This document shows positions 28,662 to 43,427 of a stretch of 61,290 nucleotides of DNA, piece after piece. The position numbers and the translations under genes are program-made. Below the pieces are notes generated by a model. The model was given only the letters and a program-made list of their open reading frames with translations. It searched no databases and was not told the origin of the DNA. Within the stretch, counting starts at the first letter, position 1. Each line of letters starts with the position of its first letter. This stretch comes from Polaromonas sp. GTDB lineage: Bacteria > Pseudomonadota > Gammaproteobacteria > Burkholderiales > Burkholderiaceae. The stretch spans positions 1 through 61,290 of the forward strand of contig PNMH01000013.1 of NCBI GenBank assembly GCA_013823505.1, written 5' to 3'.

Positions 28662-29147
28662 ATGAAATTCGCCTTCTACATCGTCCTGGCCGCCATCGTG
28701 CTGGCCCTCGTGGCCGCACAGGTCGGCATGCTCAGCGGCCAACGACCCGATGACCTCGGCGTGAAAGACGGTCGCCTCAAGCCGCCCTCGGTGACCCGCA
28801 ACAGTGTGAGCAGCCAAGCGGCGTTGTTGCCAGACCACCCGCAGCGCGCCTACGCGGCCATCGATCCGCTGCCCTTCAAGGCGGGCGGAGCAGCGGCTTC
28901 GATCAAGGCGCTGGAAGCGGTGCTGGGCACCACGCCCGGCGTGACCATCGTCGAGCAGCGCCCGGACTACGTGTACGCCCAGGCGCAGACGCGCTGGCTC
29001 AAGTTTGTGGACGACCTCGAGTTCTGGGCCAACCCCGCCAGCGGCGTGATCGAGTTGCGCAGCGCCAGCCGGCTGGGCCGCGAAGACTTCAGCGTGAACC
29101 GGCAGCGCACCGAGAAGATTCGCGCCGCCTACCTCGCTGCGCCCTGA
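28662..29147 (+). CDS. DUF1499 family protein, membrane-anchored
   Basis: The 161-residue protein has an N-terminal hydrophobic helix (about 4-24, FYIVLAAIVLALVAAQVGML) with no clear cleavage site. The DUF1499 domain follows, including LGVKDGRLKPPSVTRNSVSSQA, FVDDLEFW and IELRSASRLGREDFSVNRQR. DUF1499 has no known activity. It lies 14 nt after the YjgR-like ATPase and ends before a strong bidirectional terminator, so the two probably form an operon. Confidence 0.85.
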   Translation: MKFAFYIVLAAIVLALVAAQVGMLSGQRPDDLGVKDGRLKPPSVTRNSVSSQAALLPDHPQRAYAAIDPLPFKAGGAAASIKALEAVLGTTPGVTIVEQRPDYVYAQAQTRWLKFVDDLEFWANPASGVIELRSASRLGREDFSVNRQRTEKIRAAYLAAP

Positions 29148-29163
29148 GAGAAACGCTGCGCCC

Positions 29164-29200
29164 CATGAAAAAGGCCCGGTCATGCCGGGCCTTTTTCATG
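29164..29200. terminator. Bidirectional terminator between DUF1499 gene and clpA
   Basis: A perfect 16-bp inverted repeat, CATGAAAAAGGCCCGG with CCGGGCCTTTTTCATG and a 5-nt TCATG loop. It has a T-rich side in both directions, suiting the convergent DUF1499 gene (plus) and clpA (minus). Confidence 0.9.
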
Positions 29201-29218
29201 GAAGAGACGAGAAGCGAC

Positions 29219-31555
<2,337 letters not shown>

Positions 31556-31648
31556 GGGGCACGTCCTTTGGGCTGGGGTGAACGGGAAAGCAAATGTCTG
31601 AAATAAGAACAGAACGGATTCGTTGGGGCAGATGAGGCGCTTTTGGCT

Positions 31649-32005
31649 TTATTCAACCGGCTCGCTCATGCATTGCAGAGGATGGCCGGCGGCACGCGCC
31701 GCCTGGAGGACCTGATCGACCTTGGTGCTGGCCACGTCGCGCGAATAGACCCCACAGATCCCTTTTCCTTCCAGATGAATCTTGAGCATGATCTGGGTGG
31801 CTGTTTCGCGGTCCTTGCTGAAGAACTCCTGGATGACGTGCACGACGAACTCCATGGGCGTGAAATCGTCGTTGAGCAGGACCACCTGAAACATCTGGGG
31901 TGGCTGGGTGCGCTGGGCGCGCCTTTCGAGCACCACCGACTCGTCGTTGCTGACGCTGGGAGGCGCCGTCGGGTTTTCGGGTTTTTTGGGGTTCTGGGTG
32001 GCCAT
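31649..32005 (-). CDS. clpS: ATP-dependent Clp protease adaptor ClpS
   Basis: ClpS recognises N-degron substrates and passes them to ClpA. The 118-residue protein has a flexible N-tail (about 1-35) and the core with [19 protein letters not shown] and [18 protein letters not shown]. These contain the conserved Asn-Asp-Asp, Met and His of the N-terminal residue pocket. ATG 32005 (MATQNPKK) is preferred to the ATG three codons earlier (32014). It is upstream of clpA, and icd lies 239 nt further upstream on the same strand. Confidence 0.95.
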   Translation of the reverse strand: MATQNPKKPENPTAPPSVSNDESVVLERRAQRTQPPQMFQVVLLNDDFTPMEFVVHVIQEFFSKDRETATQIMLKIHLEGKGICGVYSRDVASTKVDQVLQAARAAGHPLQCMSEPVE

Positions 32006-32214
32006 GAAAACCATTCTAGCGGTGCGTATCCGCCCACATCACCATGCGGGATTAGGCGCAGACTGGAGCGCACGAACCTGCCCCGGACCGTAGGCGGAGC
32101 CGACGCACAGGACATGGTTTTTTCCATGCCTCATTGTGAGGGGAAAGGCGAAAACAAAACCGCAGAGCAAGCGGATTTTGGGGGTGTAGTTCGCAATATC
32201 GGGCGATGGAGGGA

Positions 32215-32235
32215 GCCGGTTGGAACGCAACCGGC
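32215..32235 (-). terminator. Hairpin after icd
   Basis: Arms GCCGGTTG (32215-32222) and CAACCGGC (32228-32235) pair perfectly 10 nt after the icd stop on the minus strand. No T-run follows, so this is a weak or Rho-assisted terminator, or an mRNA 3'-end stabiliser. The rest of the icd-clpS gap (32015-32244) holds no convincing gene. Confidence 0.45.
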
Positions 32236-32244
32236 GCGGGGGCC

Positions 32245-33498
<1,254 letters not shown>

Positions 33499-33579
33499 GC
33501 GGCAAATTCTCGCACGAGCCACCCCGCGCGGATGGATGACAGAGAATGAGCGATCGATTTGAACCACACGACCATCCGC

Positions 33580-34029
33580 ATGAAAAACCTGTCCCTCCGC
33601 CTGCTGTGTCTGTGGGTCCTTTTCGCCAGCACGGCCTGGTCCCAGGAATCGCCCCAGCTTCAGTTGCCGCGGGTCACCTTGTCGGCCGGCATGCACCTGA
33701 TCAACGCCCAGGTGGCGGCCACCCCGCAGCAGCGCGCGGTGGGTCTGATGTTCCGCAAAGAGATGCCGGTCAACGAAGGGATGCTGTTCGCCTTCGAACA
33801 GGCCTCCGAGCAGTGTTTCTGGATGAAGAACACGCTGCTGCCGCTGACGGCAGCATTCGTGGCCGATGACGGCACCATCGTCAACCTCGCGGACATGCAA
33901 CCGCAGAGCCTCGCCTCACACTGCTCCACCAAACCGGTGCGCTTTGTGCTGGAGATGAACAAGGGATGGTTCGACAAGCGCGGCCTGAAGGCCGGCTCCA
34001 AATTGAGCGGCCCACCGTTCACACGGTAG
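33580..34029 (+). CDS. DUF192 family exported protein
   Basis: The 149-residue protein has a signal peptide (about 1-22, [22 protein letters not shown]) and a DUF192 domain with [29 protein letters not shown] and a late [22 protein letters not shown]192 proteins are small periplasmic or extracytoplasmic beta proteins of unknown function. ATG 33580 was chosen because it opens on the signal peptide. It lies between the two isocitrate dehydrogenase genes, which run on the other strand. Confidence 0.88.
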   Translation: MKNLSLRLLCLWVLFASTAWSQESPQLQLPRVTLSAGMHLINAQVAATPQQRAVGLMFRKEMPVNEGMLFAFEQASEQCFWMKNTLLPLTAAFVADDGTIVNLADMQPQSLASHCSTKPVRFVLEMNKGWFDKRGLKAGSKLSGPPFTR

Positions 34030-34056
34030 GCCGCTTCACCGAATCACAAAGTCGCG

Positions 34057-36294
34057 TCAGGCCTGAACCGAGGCCAGTGCCGCGTTGAAGGTCTTGCTCG
34101 GTCGCATGATGGCTTCGAGTTTGTCGAAGTCGGGTTTGTAGTAGCCACCGATGTCCACCGGCTTGCCCTGCACGGCCGCCAGCTCGGCCACGATGGTCTG
34201 CTCGTTGTCGGCCAGTTGCTTGGCCAGCGGCGCAAACTTCGCGGCCAACGCCGAGTCTTCGGTTTGCGCGGCCAGTTCCTGGGCCCAATACAGGGCCAGG
34301 TAGAACTGGCTGCCGCGGTTGTCGAGCTGACCGGTCTTGGGCGAGGGGTTCTTGTTGTTGTCCAGCAGCTTGCCTGTGGCCGCATCCAGCGTTTTCGCGA
34401 GCACCTTGGCCTGCAGGTTGCCGGTTTTGAGGCCCAGGTCTTCCATGGACACGGCCAGTGCCAGGAATTCACCCAGTGAATCCCAGCGCAAGTGGTTTTC
34501 TTCGACCAGCTGCTGCACGTGCTTGGGTGCCGAGCCTCCGGCGCCCGTTTCGTACATGCCGCCACCTGCCATCAGCGGCACGATGGACAGCATCTTGGCG
34601 CTGGTGCCCAGTTCCATGATGGGGAACAGGTCGGTGAGGTAATCGCGCAAGATGTTGCCGGTGGCACTGATGGTGTCGAGGCCACGGGCCACGCGCTCCA
34701 GCGTGTAACGCATGGCTCGTACCTGGCTCATGATCTGAATGTCCAGGCCGGCCGTGTTGTGCTCGTGCAGGTACATCTTGACCTTGGTGATCAGCTGCGC
34801 TTCGTGAGGACGGTACTGGTCAAGCCAGAACACCACCGGCATGCCCGAGTTGCGTGCGCGGGTCACCGCCAGCTTCACCCAGTCCCGGATGGCGGCGTCC
34901 TTGACCTGGCACATGCGCCAGATGTCGCCCTGCTCCACGTTCTGGCTGAGCAGCACTTCGCCGGTCGCCAGATCGGTGATGTTGGCCACGCCGTCTTCGG
35001 TGATCTCGAAGGTCTTGTCGTGCGAACCGTATTCCTCGGCCTGTTGTGCCATCAGGCCCACGTTGGGCACGGTGCCCATGGTTTTGGGGTCGAAGGCGCC
35101 GTGCCATTTGCAGAAGTTGATGATCTCCTGATAGATGCGGGCGAAGGTCGACTCGGGCATCACGGCCTTCACGTCCTTCAGGCGGCCATCGGCGCCCCAC
35201 ATCTTGCCGCTGTTGCGGATCATGGCCGGCATGGACGCGTCCACGATCACGTCGTTGGGTGAATGGAAGTTGGTGATGCCTTTGGCCGAGTCGACCATGG
35301 CCAATTCCGGACGGCCCTCGTGGCAAGCGTGCAGGTCGCGCTTGATTTCGTCTTGCTTGCTCTGGGGCAGCGTGCCAATCTTGTTGTACAGATCGACCAT
35401 GCCGTTGTTGACGTTCACACCCAGTTCGTCAAACAGCTTGCCATGCTTCTCGAAAGCTTCCTTGTAAAAGATCTTCACGCAGTGGCCGAACACGATGGGG
35501 TGCGACACCTTCATCATGGTGGCCTTGACGTGCAGCGAGAACATCACGCCGGTCTTGTGAGCGTCTTCGATTTCCTTTTCATAGAACTCCAGCAAGGCCT
35601 TCTTGCTCATGTACATGGAGTCGATGATCTCGCGGTCGAGCAAAGAGACTTTGGACTTGAGCACGAGGGTCTTGCCGCTCTTGGTGATCAGCTCCATCTT
35701 GACGTCGCGCGCCTTGTCCAGCGTAAGGGACTTTTCGCCGTGGTAGAAGTCGCCGGCGTGCATGTGGGAGACATGCGAACGCGAGGCCTGGCTCCACTCG
35801 CCCATGCTGTGCGGGTTCTTGCGGGCGTATTCCTTCACGGCCCGGGGTGCGCGGCGGTCCGAGTTGCCCTCGCGCAGAACCGGATTCACCGCGCTGCCGG
35901 TGCACTTGGAATAGCGCGCGCGCAGGGCCTTCTCTTCCTCGGTCTTCGGATTTTCCGGATAGTCCGGAATGGCGTAACCCTTGCCTTGCAATTCCTTGAT
36001 GCAGGCCACCAGCTGGGACACCGACGCACTGATGTTGGGCAACTTGATGATGTTGGCTTCGGGCTTGAAGGTCAGTTTGCCGAGTTCAGCCAGGTGGTCA
36101 GGCACGCGCTGGGCTTCGGTCAGGCACTCGGGGAAAGCCGCCAGCACGCGGGCAGCCACCGAAATGTCGCTGGTCGCGACGTTGATGCCGGCAGGTGCCG
36201 CAAAGGTGCGGATGATGGGCAGAAACGCACTGGTCGCCAGCAAGGGTGCTTCGTCCGTCAAGGTGTAGATGATGGTGGGTTGCTGACTGCTCAT
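34057..36294 (-). CDS. NADP-dependent isocitrate dehydrogenase, monomeric type
   Basis: Monomeric Idh is a large single-chain enzyme with the same reaction as Icd but little sequence similarity. The 745-residue length fits the family (about 740). Motifs include [58 protein letters not shown] and [18 protein letters not shown] 36294 has GGAG 7 nt upstream. sodB lies upstream on the same strand behind a terminator. It gives this genome a second, structurally distinct NADP-Idh close to icd. Confidence 0.96.
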   Translation of the reverse strand: MSSQQPTIIYTLTDEAPLLATSAFLPIIRTFAAPAGINVATSDISVAARVLAAFPECLTEAQRVPDHLAELGKLTFKPEANIIKLPNISASVSQLVACIKELQGKGYAIPDYPENPKTEEEKALRARYSKCTGSAVNPVLREGNSDRRAPRAVKEYARKNPHSMGEWSQASRSHVSHMHAGDFYHGEKSLTLDKARDVKMELITKSGKTLVLKSKVSLLDREIIDSMYMSKKALLEFYEKEIEDAHKTGVMFSLHVKATMMKVSHPIVFGHCVKIFYKEAFEKHGKLFDELGVNVNNGMVDLYNKIGTLPQSKQDEIKRDLHACHEGRPELAMVDSAKGITNFHSPNDVIVDASMPAMIRNSGKMWGADGRLKDVKAVMPESTFARIYQEIINFCKWHGAFDPKTMGTVPNVGLMAQQAEEYGSHDKTFEITEDGVANITDLATGEVLLSQNVEQGDIWRMCQVKDAAIRDWVKLAVTRARNSGMPVVFWLDQYRPHEAQLITKVKMYLHEHNTAGLDIQIMSQVRAMRYTLERVARGLDTISATGNILRDYLTDLFPIMELGTSAKMLSIVPLMAGGGMYETGAGGSAPKHVQQLVEENHLRWDSLGEFLALAVSMEDLGLKTGNLQAKVLAKTLDAATGKLLDNNKNPSPKTGQLDNRGSQFYLALYWAQELAAQTEDSALAAKFAPLAKQLADNEQTIVAELAAVQGKPVDIGGYYKPDFDKLEAIMRPSKTFNAALASVQA

Positions 36295-36482
36295 CGCGTA
36301 TCTCCAGAATTGTTGGGTAGGGTCCGTCTGACTGTTCCCGGCAGGGTATGACGAAGCGGGCAACCAGACCAGCCATGATTTTGCGTTCCGAGTGAACGGT
36401 CGAACCCCGATTTTTGAACCCCTATCTCACGATGCAAAAATTGGGATGAAATTTCTGCGTTCTTTTCCCGATGACGGCCAAG

Positions 36483-36513
36483 AAAAAGGGCCCGAAGGTC
36501 GCCCTTCGAGCCC
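36483..36513 (-). terminator. Rho-independent terminator of sodB
   Basis: On the minus strand GGGCTCGAAGG pairs with CCTTCGGGCCC (one G-T pair) around a GCGA loop, followed by TTTTT. It starts 20 nt after the sodB stop. Confidence 0.88.
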
Positions 36514-36533
36514 TGTCACCAGCGAGCCGATGC

Positions 36534-37115
36534 TCAGGCGAAGTTGGTTTCTGCGAACGACCAGTTCACCAGCTTGTCGAGGAACGTTTCCACGAACTTG
36601 GGGCGGGCGTTGCGGTAGTCGATGTAGTAGGCGTGCTCCCACACGTCCACCGTCAGCAAGGCTTTGTCGCCCGTGGTCAGCGGGGTGCCGGCGGCGCCCA
36701 TGTTCACGATGTCGACCGAGCCGTCTGCCTTCTTCACCAGCCAGGTCCAGCCGGATCCGAAGTTGCCCACGGCGGACTTCACAAAAGCTTCCTTGAAGGC
36801 GGCGTAGCTGCCCCACTTGGCGGTGATGGCGGCTGCCAGCGCGCCGGACGGCTCACCGCCGCCGTTGGGCTTCATGCAGCTCCAGAAGAAGGTGTGGTTC
36901 CAGATTTGCGCAGAGTTGTTGTAGATGCCACCGCTGGACTTCTTGACGATGGACTCCAGGTCCATGGCTTCGAACTCGGTGCCTTTTTGCAGGTTGTTCA
37001 GGTTGACCACGTACGCGTTGTGGTGCTTGCCGTGGTGAAACTCCAGCGTTTCGCGGCTGTAGTGGGGAGCCAGGGCGTCCAGGGCGTAGGGCAATGCGGG
37101 CAGGGTGTGTTCCAT
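36534..37115 (-). CDS. sodB: Superoxide dismutase, Fe type
   Basis: SodB dismutates superoxide to peroxide and oxygen in the cytoplasm. The 193-residue protein has the metal ligands in [13 protein letters not shown] (first His), [10 protein letters not shown] (second His) and [11 protein letters not shown] (Asp and His). [10 protein letters not shown] and the NHTFFW context favour iron over manganese. ATG 37115 gives [15 protein letters not shown], the family start. xseA is 100 nt upstream, and a strong terminator separates it from the monomeric Idh gene. Confidence 0.96.
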   Translation of the reverse strand: MEHTLPALPYALDALAPHYSRETLEFHHGKHHNAYVVNLNNLQKGTEFEAMDLESIVKKSSGGIYNNSAQIWNHTFFWSCMKPNGGGEPSGALAAAITAKWGSYAAFKEAFVKSAVGNFGSGWTWLVKKADGSVDIVNMGAAGTPLTTGDKALLTVDVWEHAYYIDYRNARPKFVETFLDKLVNWSFAETNFA

Positions 37116-37215
37116 GGGGTTCCTCGTGAGTGCTGTTGTGGAAAGTCTCGCCGGCCGGGTGGACTCACCCGCGGACAGGCGGCCATTGTAGGCACGCGAA
37201 TGTGCAGCGACGGTG

Positions 37216-38559
37216 TCAGGGTCTCTGGACGCCAGGCTCCACCGTGACCTCGAGGGTGCCATCGGCCAGGGTGGCGGTGAGCGCCTGCCCGGCCTGCGCC
37301 TGGGACGCCCGCGTGACCGCCGCGCCGTGAGCGTCGGTGAGGAACGCATAGCCACGCTCCAGCACCAGTTGGGGGTCCAGCAGGCCCAGCGCGAGTTCGC
37401 AGCGCTGCAGTCGCCGGTGCTGAGCGTCCACAGCGCGGCTCAAGGCCACCGGGAGCTGGGCCCGCAGCACGCTCAACCGGTTGCGCCGCTGCTGGGTCGA
37501 CAGCATCCAGCCGCTTTGCAAGCCGTGTTTCAGACGCGCGAGCTGTTGCAAGCTCTCGTGCAGACGAGCCGAGGGGCGTCCCATGCGCTGAGCCAAGCGG
37601 TCGAGCCGCTGGCCGCGCTGATCGATGTTGGCAAATGCGCCTGCATCCAGTCGCTCTTGCAGGTAGTCCAGCTCACCCACCCGCTGCTCGCGCGCCGGCG
37701 AGCACAGCTCGGCCGCAGCCGTTGGCGTGGGTGCCCGCAAGTCGGCCACGAAGTCGGCCAGGGTGAAGTCGGTCTCATGGCCCACGCCGCAGATGACGGG
37801 CATCGGAGCGCGCGCGATCAGGCGCACGAGGTCCGGGTCGTTGAACGACCACAGATCCTCCAGCGAGCCACCACCGCGAACCAGCAACAAGACCTCGCTC
37901 TCACCTGTCTCCCCGTGGCGACGGTAAGCGCTCTGCAACGCCGTCCGGAGCTCGCCGGCGGCTTGAGCGCCCTGAACCGAGGCGGGGTAGATCACCACCG
38001 GGAGGTGCGGCACCCTGCGCCGAAGGGCGATGACCACATCGCGCAATGCAGCGGCGCCAAGCGACGTGACCACGCCGATGCTGCGGGGTTGGGGCGGCAA
38101 GGCACGCTTGCGCGCGGCCTCGAACAAGCCCTCGGCCTCCAGTTGGGCCTTGAGGCGAAGAAACTGCTCGAACAGCGCGCCCTGCCCTGCCGGCTGCAGC
38201 GAATCCACGATCAGCTGGAGCTCGCCTCGCGCACCGTACACGTCGAGCTTGCCGCGGGCTTCCACGAGCTGGCCATCTCGCGGGCTGAAGGTGAGCTGCT
38301 CGGCCGAGCGACGAAACAGCGCACAACGCACCTGCCCGGTCTCGTCCTTGAGCGCAAAGTAACAATGGCCGCTGGCAGCGCGCGAAAAGCCCGAAATCTC
38401 GCCCCGAACGGCCACCGGATTGAATCTGGCGGCAAGAGTGTCCGCCACCGCCCGCATCAGCGGCCCAACCGCCCACACGCGCCCCGCCACCAGCGGCTGC
38501 GACGCCGAAAAGGCATCAACCACGGGCGTCTCCCGAGCAAAAGTGTCCACAGGCCGCAT
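37216..38559 (-). CDS. xseA: Exodeoxyribonuclease VII large subunit XseA
   Basis: XseA is the catalytic subunit of exonuclease VII, which degrades single-stranded DNA from both ends. The 447-residue protein has the N-terminal OB fold (about 25-120, [31 protein letters not shown]), the catalytic core with [14 protein letters not shown] and [42 protein letters not shown] and a C-terminal helical region. xseB is not adjacent. It is divergent from exbB, with a 311-nt gap. Confidence 0.95.
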   Translation of the reverse strand: MRPVDTFARETPVVDAFSASQPLVAGRVWAVGPLMRAVADTLAARFNPVAVRGEISGFSRAASGHCYFALKDETGQVRCALFRRSAEQLTFSPRDGQLVEARGKLDVYGARGELQLIVDSLQPAGQGALFEQFLRLKAQLEAEGLFEAARKRALPPQPRSIGVVTSLGAAALRDVVIALRRRVPHLPVVIYPASVQGAQAAGELRTALQSAYRRHGETGESEVLLLVRGGGSLEDLWSFNDPDLVRLIARAPMPVICGVGHETDFTLADFVADLRAPTPTAAAELCSPAREQRVGELDYLQERLDAGAFANIDQRGQRLDRLAQRMGRPSARLHESLQQLARLKHGLQSGWMLSTQQRRNRLSVLRAQLPVALSRAVDAQHRRLQRCELALGLLDPQLVLERGYAFLTDAHGAAVTRASQAQAGQALTATLADGTLEVTVEPGVQRP

Positions 38560-38870
38560 GGAACCTGACGAACTGGCTCACAAGGCCGTCACGGGCTCGC
38601 TCTGGGAAATAGCGCATTGATTCGAAAGCGTTTTGCACTGCCTGTTTGCTGATCGTTTTGACAAAACCGAGGCTCGGCGCGGGCTCGCAAGCCTTGCTGG
38701 CAGGGTTCTTCACAAAGTTATCCACAGAATCTGTGCACGACATCGTCGTGACTGTCGGAGCATGGGATGGGAGGTTGGAAAGGTCGCGCCGGGAGCGCAT
38801 CACCCCTGAGACATAATCGGTCGACCGACTAGCGCCGAGCAACCCAACGGCACACGCCTGGAGTTCAGAC
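38560..38870. other. 311-nt intergenic region between xseA and exbB
   Basis: No gene is supported here. Contents are a perfect DnaA-box sequence TTATCCACA at 38718-38726 and a -10-like CATAAT at 38812-38817 directly followed by a perfect 12-bp palindrome TCGGTCGACCGA (38817-38828). A GGAG at 38860-38863 lies 7 nt before the exbB TTG start. I found no convincing -35 element. Confidence 0.6.
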
Positions 38871-39512
38871 TTGCTTTCCATCATACAAGCCGCCGGATGG
38901 CCCATCTGGCCCCTGATCATCTGTTCTGTTCTCGGATTGGCTTTGGTCATCGAGCGGTTCGTGAGCCTCAAGACAGCCAAGATCCTCCCCCCCAAACTGC
39001 TGGACGAGGCCATCATGGTGTCTCGCAACGGCGTGCCGGGGCCGGACGTTGTGACCCAACTTGAACAGAACTCCGTGCTTGGCGCCGTTTTGGCCAGCGG
39101 CTTTCGCACCTTCAACAGCAACCCGCGAGCGAGCGAAGACGACCTTCGCTCCAGCCTGGAGGGCGCCGGAAGGCAAGCGGCTGCGCAGTTGCAGCGTTAC
39201 CTCGGTGCGCTGGCCACCATCGCCTCCGCTGCCCCGCTACTCGGCCTGCTGGGCACCGTGATCGGCATGATCGAAATCTTCGGATCGCAGGGGGCCACCG
39301 GCGCGGGTGGGGTGCCTGGAATGGGCGACCCGGCACAGCTGGCGCGAGGCATTTCGATTGCCCTTTACAACACCGCCTTCGGCCTGATCGTGGCCATTCC
39401 AGCCCTGATCTTCTGGCGCTACTTCCGCGGCCGGGTTGACGACTACCTGTTGGGTCTGGAGCTCGCTGCTGAGCGCTTCGCCCGCCACCTGCTGAACCTG
39501 CGCAAGCACTGA
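38871..39512 (+). CDS. exbB: ExbB/TolQ/MotA-family proton channel protein
   Basis: ExbB-type proteins form the proton-conducting complex with ExbD and energise outer-membrane work. The 213-residue protein has an N-terminal helix (IIQAAGWPIWPLIICSVLGLALVIERF), a cytoplasmic loop, and two further helices with ATIASAAPLLGLLGTVIGMIE and GISIALYNTAFGLIVAIPALIF. It starts at TTG, supported by GGAG 7 nt upstream and by family N-termini. It heads exbB-exbD-lpxK-ycaR-kdsB-adk. No tonB is near, so whether it serves TonB, TolA or another partner is open. Confidence 0.9.
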   Translation: MLSIIQAAGWPIWPLIICSVLGLALVIERFVSLKTAKILPPKLLDEAIMVSRNGVPGPDVVTQLEQNSVLGAVLASGFRTFNSNPRASEDDLRSSLEGAGRQAAAQLQRYLGALATIASAAPLLGLLGTVIGMIEIFGSQGATGAGGVPGMGDPAQLARGISIALYNTAFGLIVAIPALIFWRYFRGRVDDYLLGLELAAERFARHLLNLRKH

Positions 39513-39516
39513 AACC

Positions 39517-39954
39517 ATGAACTTCCGTCCCGGCACGCGCGATGAGCCCGAGATCAACCTGATCCCGTTCATCGACATCCTGCTGGTGGTTCTCATCTTT
39601 TTGATGCTCACCACCACCTACAGCAAGTTCACAGAGCTCAACGTCAACCTGCCGGTGGCGGACGCACAGGCGCCCAAGACCAACAAACGCGAAGTGGTGG
39701 TGGCGGTTGGCAACGACGGGCGTTACTCGGTGAACAAGCAGGTGCTGGACGGCACGAGCGTCGAACTGCTCACCAGTGCCTTGGCGGGCGCCTCGGAGGG
39801 CAACGCCGAGACGGTGATCATCATCAGCGCCGATGCGGCGGCCACCCACCAATCGGTGATCAACGTGATGGATGCTGCGCGACGCGCAGGCCTTGTTCAG
39901 ATCACATTCGCCACACAGCAGACCGGTGGCGCTGCTGCCCGTGGCAAGCCCTGA
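39517..39954 (+). CDS. exbD: ExbD/TolR-family protein
   Basis: Partner of the ExbB-like channel. The 145-residue protein has one N-terminal membrane helix containing the essential Asp in LIPFIDILLVVLIFLMLTT (Asp about 20) and a periplasmic ExbD/TolR domain. A YSVNKQVLDG segment and an end VQITFATQQ are visible. It begins 4 nt after exbB and is 21 nt before lpxK. Confidence 0.92.
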   Translation: MNFRPGTRDEPEINLIPFIDILLVVLIFLMLTTTYSKFTELNVNLPVADAQAPKTNKREVVVAVGNDGRYSVNKQVLDGTSVELLTSALAGASEGNAETVIIISADAAATHQSVINVMDAARRAGLVQITFATQQTGGAAARGKP

Positions 39955-39975
39955 GGGGCTGTCCCCACCGCACCA

Positions 39976-41043
39976 ATGAGTCAGGCCCGCTGGCAGGCCC
40001 TGTGGCTGCTCAACTCGCAGCGGCGCAGCTGGCTGGCGAGGCTGTTGTGGCCCGTTTCGCTGGTCTATGGCGCACTCATCGCGTTGCGCCGTGGCCTGTA
40101 TCAATGGGGTCTGAAACAAAGCCGTCGCGTCAACGTGCCGGTGATCGTGATCGGAAACGTGGTGGTCGGTGGTGCGGGCAAAACCCCCACGGTGATCAGT
40201 GTGGTGAACCACCTGCATGCCCAAGGCTGGCGACCTGGCGTGGTGTCCCGTGGTCACGGCCGCGTCAGTCAGCACGTGGTACACGTGCAGGCCGACACGG
40301 CACTCGACGACAGTGGCGATGAACCGGCCCTGATCCATCTGCGAACCCAGGCACCCGTGTGCGTGGCGGCCAAACGCGTGGCAGCCGCAGAAGCCTTGCT
40401 GGCCGCCAACCCGGACGTCGACATCCTCGTCTGCGACGACGGCCTTCAGCATTTGGCCCTGCACAGAGACTTGGAAATCGTCGTGTTCGACGACCGGGGA
40501 GCGGGCAACGGCTGGCTGCTGCCGGCCGGCATGCTTCGCGAACCTTGGCCGCGCGTGTCCCGCGCATCCGCCTCTGACATGGTCCTGCGCCAACGCCGGG
40601 AAGACAAGACCGATGCCCCGCTGGCCTGTTCGCCCGGCACACAGGTGTTTGGTGCGGTGAGACGCCTCGCTGACCACGTGGTGGGCCCCAGGGGTGAAAG
40701 CATGGCGCTGGAACGGCTGAGCAGTCAACGCTTGACCGCAGTGGCGGGCACAGCCAGGCCCGGCGTCTTCTTTGACATGCTTCGAGCTCGCGGGATCTCG
40801 CCAGCGGTTGAAGTGGGTTTGGCCGACCACGCCAGCCAGGCGGACTATGCAGCGCTCATGGAGGAGAACCCGCCTGTCCTGCTCTGCACGGAAAAGGACG
40901 CGGTCAAGTTGTTTCCCTTGCTCCTTGCCAGCCCTGCAGGCCAGCGCTCCGAGGTCTGGGCCGCTCCGCTGGAGCTGACCCCCGATCCCGGTTTTTTCAC
41001 CGCGCTGGACGAGCGTCTCCAAGCCTTGAAACGACGCACCTGA
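39976..41043 (+). CDS. lpxK: Tetraacyldisaccharide 4'-kinase LpxK
   Basis: LpxK phosphorylates the 4' position of the lipid A disaccharide. The 355-residue protein has the N-terminal membrane-associating helix ([17 protein letters not shown]), the P-loop [15 protein letters not shown] (about 56-70), the motif [10 protein letters not shown], the catalytic Asp region [12 protein letters not shown], and a C-terminal EKDAVKL. It follows exbD and precedes ycaR and kdsB, so the operon groups LPS steps with proton-driven envelope proteins. Confidence 0.95.
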   Translation: MSQARWQALWLLNSQRRSWLARLLWPVSLVYGALIALRRGLYQWGLKQSRRVNVPVIVIGNVVVGGAGKTPTVISVVNHLHAQGWRPGVVSRGHGRVSQHVVHVQADTALDDSGDEPALIHLRTQAPVCVAAKRVAAAEALLAANPDVDILVCDDGLQHLALHRDLEIVVFDDRGAGNGWLLPAGMLREPWPRVSRASASDMVLRQRREDKTDAPLACSPGTQVFGAVRRLADHVVGPRGESMALERLSSQRLTAVAGTARPGVFFDMLRARGISPAVEVGLADHASQADYAALMEENPPVLLCTEKDAVKLFPLLLASPAGQRSEVWAAPLELTPDPGFFTALDERLQALKRRT

Positions 41044-41082
41044 AGTGCCACCGCCTGTGGGCCCCGCGACTATCATCACCCC

Positions 41083-41285
41083 ATGGACACCAAACTGCTC
41101 GAACTGCTGGTCTGCCCCGTGACCAAAGGGCCCCTGATCTTCAACCGCGACACCCAGGAACTGCTGTCGCGCAGTGCACGCCTGGCGTACCCGGTACGCG
41201 ACGGCATCCCGATCTTGCTGGAGCACGAAGCCCGCCCGTTGACCGACGAAGAAGCCACCAGGCCCAACGCGCCCACTCCGCAGTC

Positions 41286-41289
<4 letters not shown>
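41083..41289 (+). CDS. ycaR: Trm112/UPF0434 (YcaR-like) small protein
   Basis: The 68-residue protein is a Trm112-fold family member ([18 protein letters not shown] ... [19 protein letters not shown]). E. coli YcaR sits in the same place, between lpxK and kdsB. The metal-binding cysteines of eukaryotic Trm112 are not conserved (one Cys here). The role in bacteria is unsettled. It overlaps kdsB by 4 nt (ATGA). Confidence 0.92.
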
Positions 41290-42877
<1,588 letters not shown>

Positions 42878-42888
42878 CCCTCTCTCAC

Positions 42889-42927
42889 CCCAACAAAAAA
42901 CCGGCCTAGAGCCGGTTTTTTGTTGGG
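42889..42927. terminator. Bidirectional terminator after adk
   Basis: A perfect 17-bp inverted repeat, CCCAACAAAAAACCGGC with GCCGGTTTTTTGTTGGG and a 5-nt CTAGA loop, with a T-run on each strand. It serves adk (plus) and the convergent DUF6152 gene (minus). Confidence 0.93.
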
Positions 42928-42936
42928 CCTCGCACT

Positions 42937-43416
42937 TCAAGCCGGGCTGGAACGCAGACCGTAAACCTTGCCGCCGACAAACACGTACTCGGCACGCACG
43001 ATGGCCGCACCCGCTTCGTCCTTGAAAGTGAACCCAACCAGTGAGAGCACCTCACCGTTCTTGATCTCCGGCATCTGCCACTGGCCCAAACGGAACAAGG
43101 GCGCCAACTCGACTTCCCAACGCCGGTCCCGCCGCGTGGGCACCACCGCTTTGGAGAGCAGCGCGGGGCCATCAACTCCGGCGGTCTGGGCCGGCAGCGC
43201 GCGCTGGGCCAGATCGGAAGGCACGCGCAGTGACTCGGGCAACTCCAGCGACAGTTCAACGTGAGGGTTGCGCCACCTCACATCGACAGCCTTGCCTTCC
43301 AGGTAGATCGGTCTGGTCTGGTCAAAACTGCTCCAGCCGTGGTGGGCCAATGCACCCGTGGCAACACCACTCCATCCGAGCGCGGTGGCCATTTGAACAA
43401 AATCACGTCGTTGCAT
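42937..43416 (-). CDS. DUF6152 family Tat-exported protein
   Basis: The 159-residue protein begins MQRRDFVQMATALGWSG, a twin-arginine signal, with likely cleavage after ATGALA. The mature part starts HHGWSSFDQTRPIYLEGKAV, the double-His start typical of DUF6152, followed by a beta-rich domain (VRWRNPHVELSLELP, VYGLR end). ATG 43416 has AAGGAG 6 nt upstream. The twin His and Tat route suggest a metal- or cofactor-bound periplasmic protein, but no function is known. It is 12 nt after the small membrane protein gene. Confidence 0.8.
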   Translation of the reverse strand: MQRRDFVQMATALGWSGVATGALAHHGWSSFDQTRPIYLEGKAVDVRWRNPHVELSLELPESLRVPSDLAQRALPAQTAGVDGPALLSKAVVPTRRDRRWEVELAPLFRLGQWQMPEIKNGEVLSLVGFTFKDEAGAAIVRAEYVFVGGKVYGLRSSPA

Positions 43417-43427
43417 GAGCTTCTCCT

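Noticed and set aside
32039..32230. A 63-codon frame between clpS and icd
   Set aside because: No ribosome-binding site, no family, and it overlaps the hairpin after icd.
36402..36422. Direct repeat GAACCCC spaced 14 nt upstream of the monomeric isocitrate dehydrogenase gene
   Set aside because: Only 7 nt, no symmetry and no known regulator; likely chance.
39112..41226. A 704-codon open frame on the minus strand, antisense to exbB-exbD-lpxK
   Set aside because: Same shadow effect; the plus-strand proteins are complete, conserved families.
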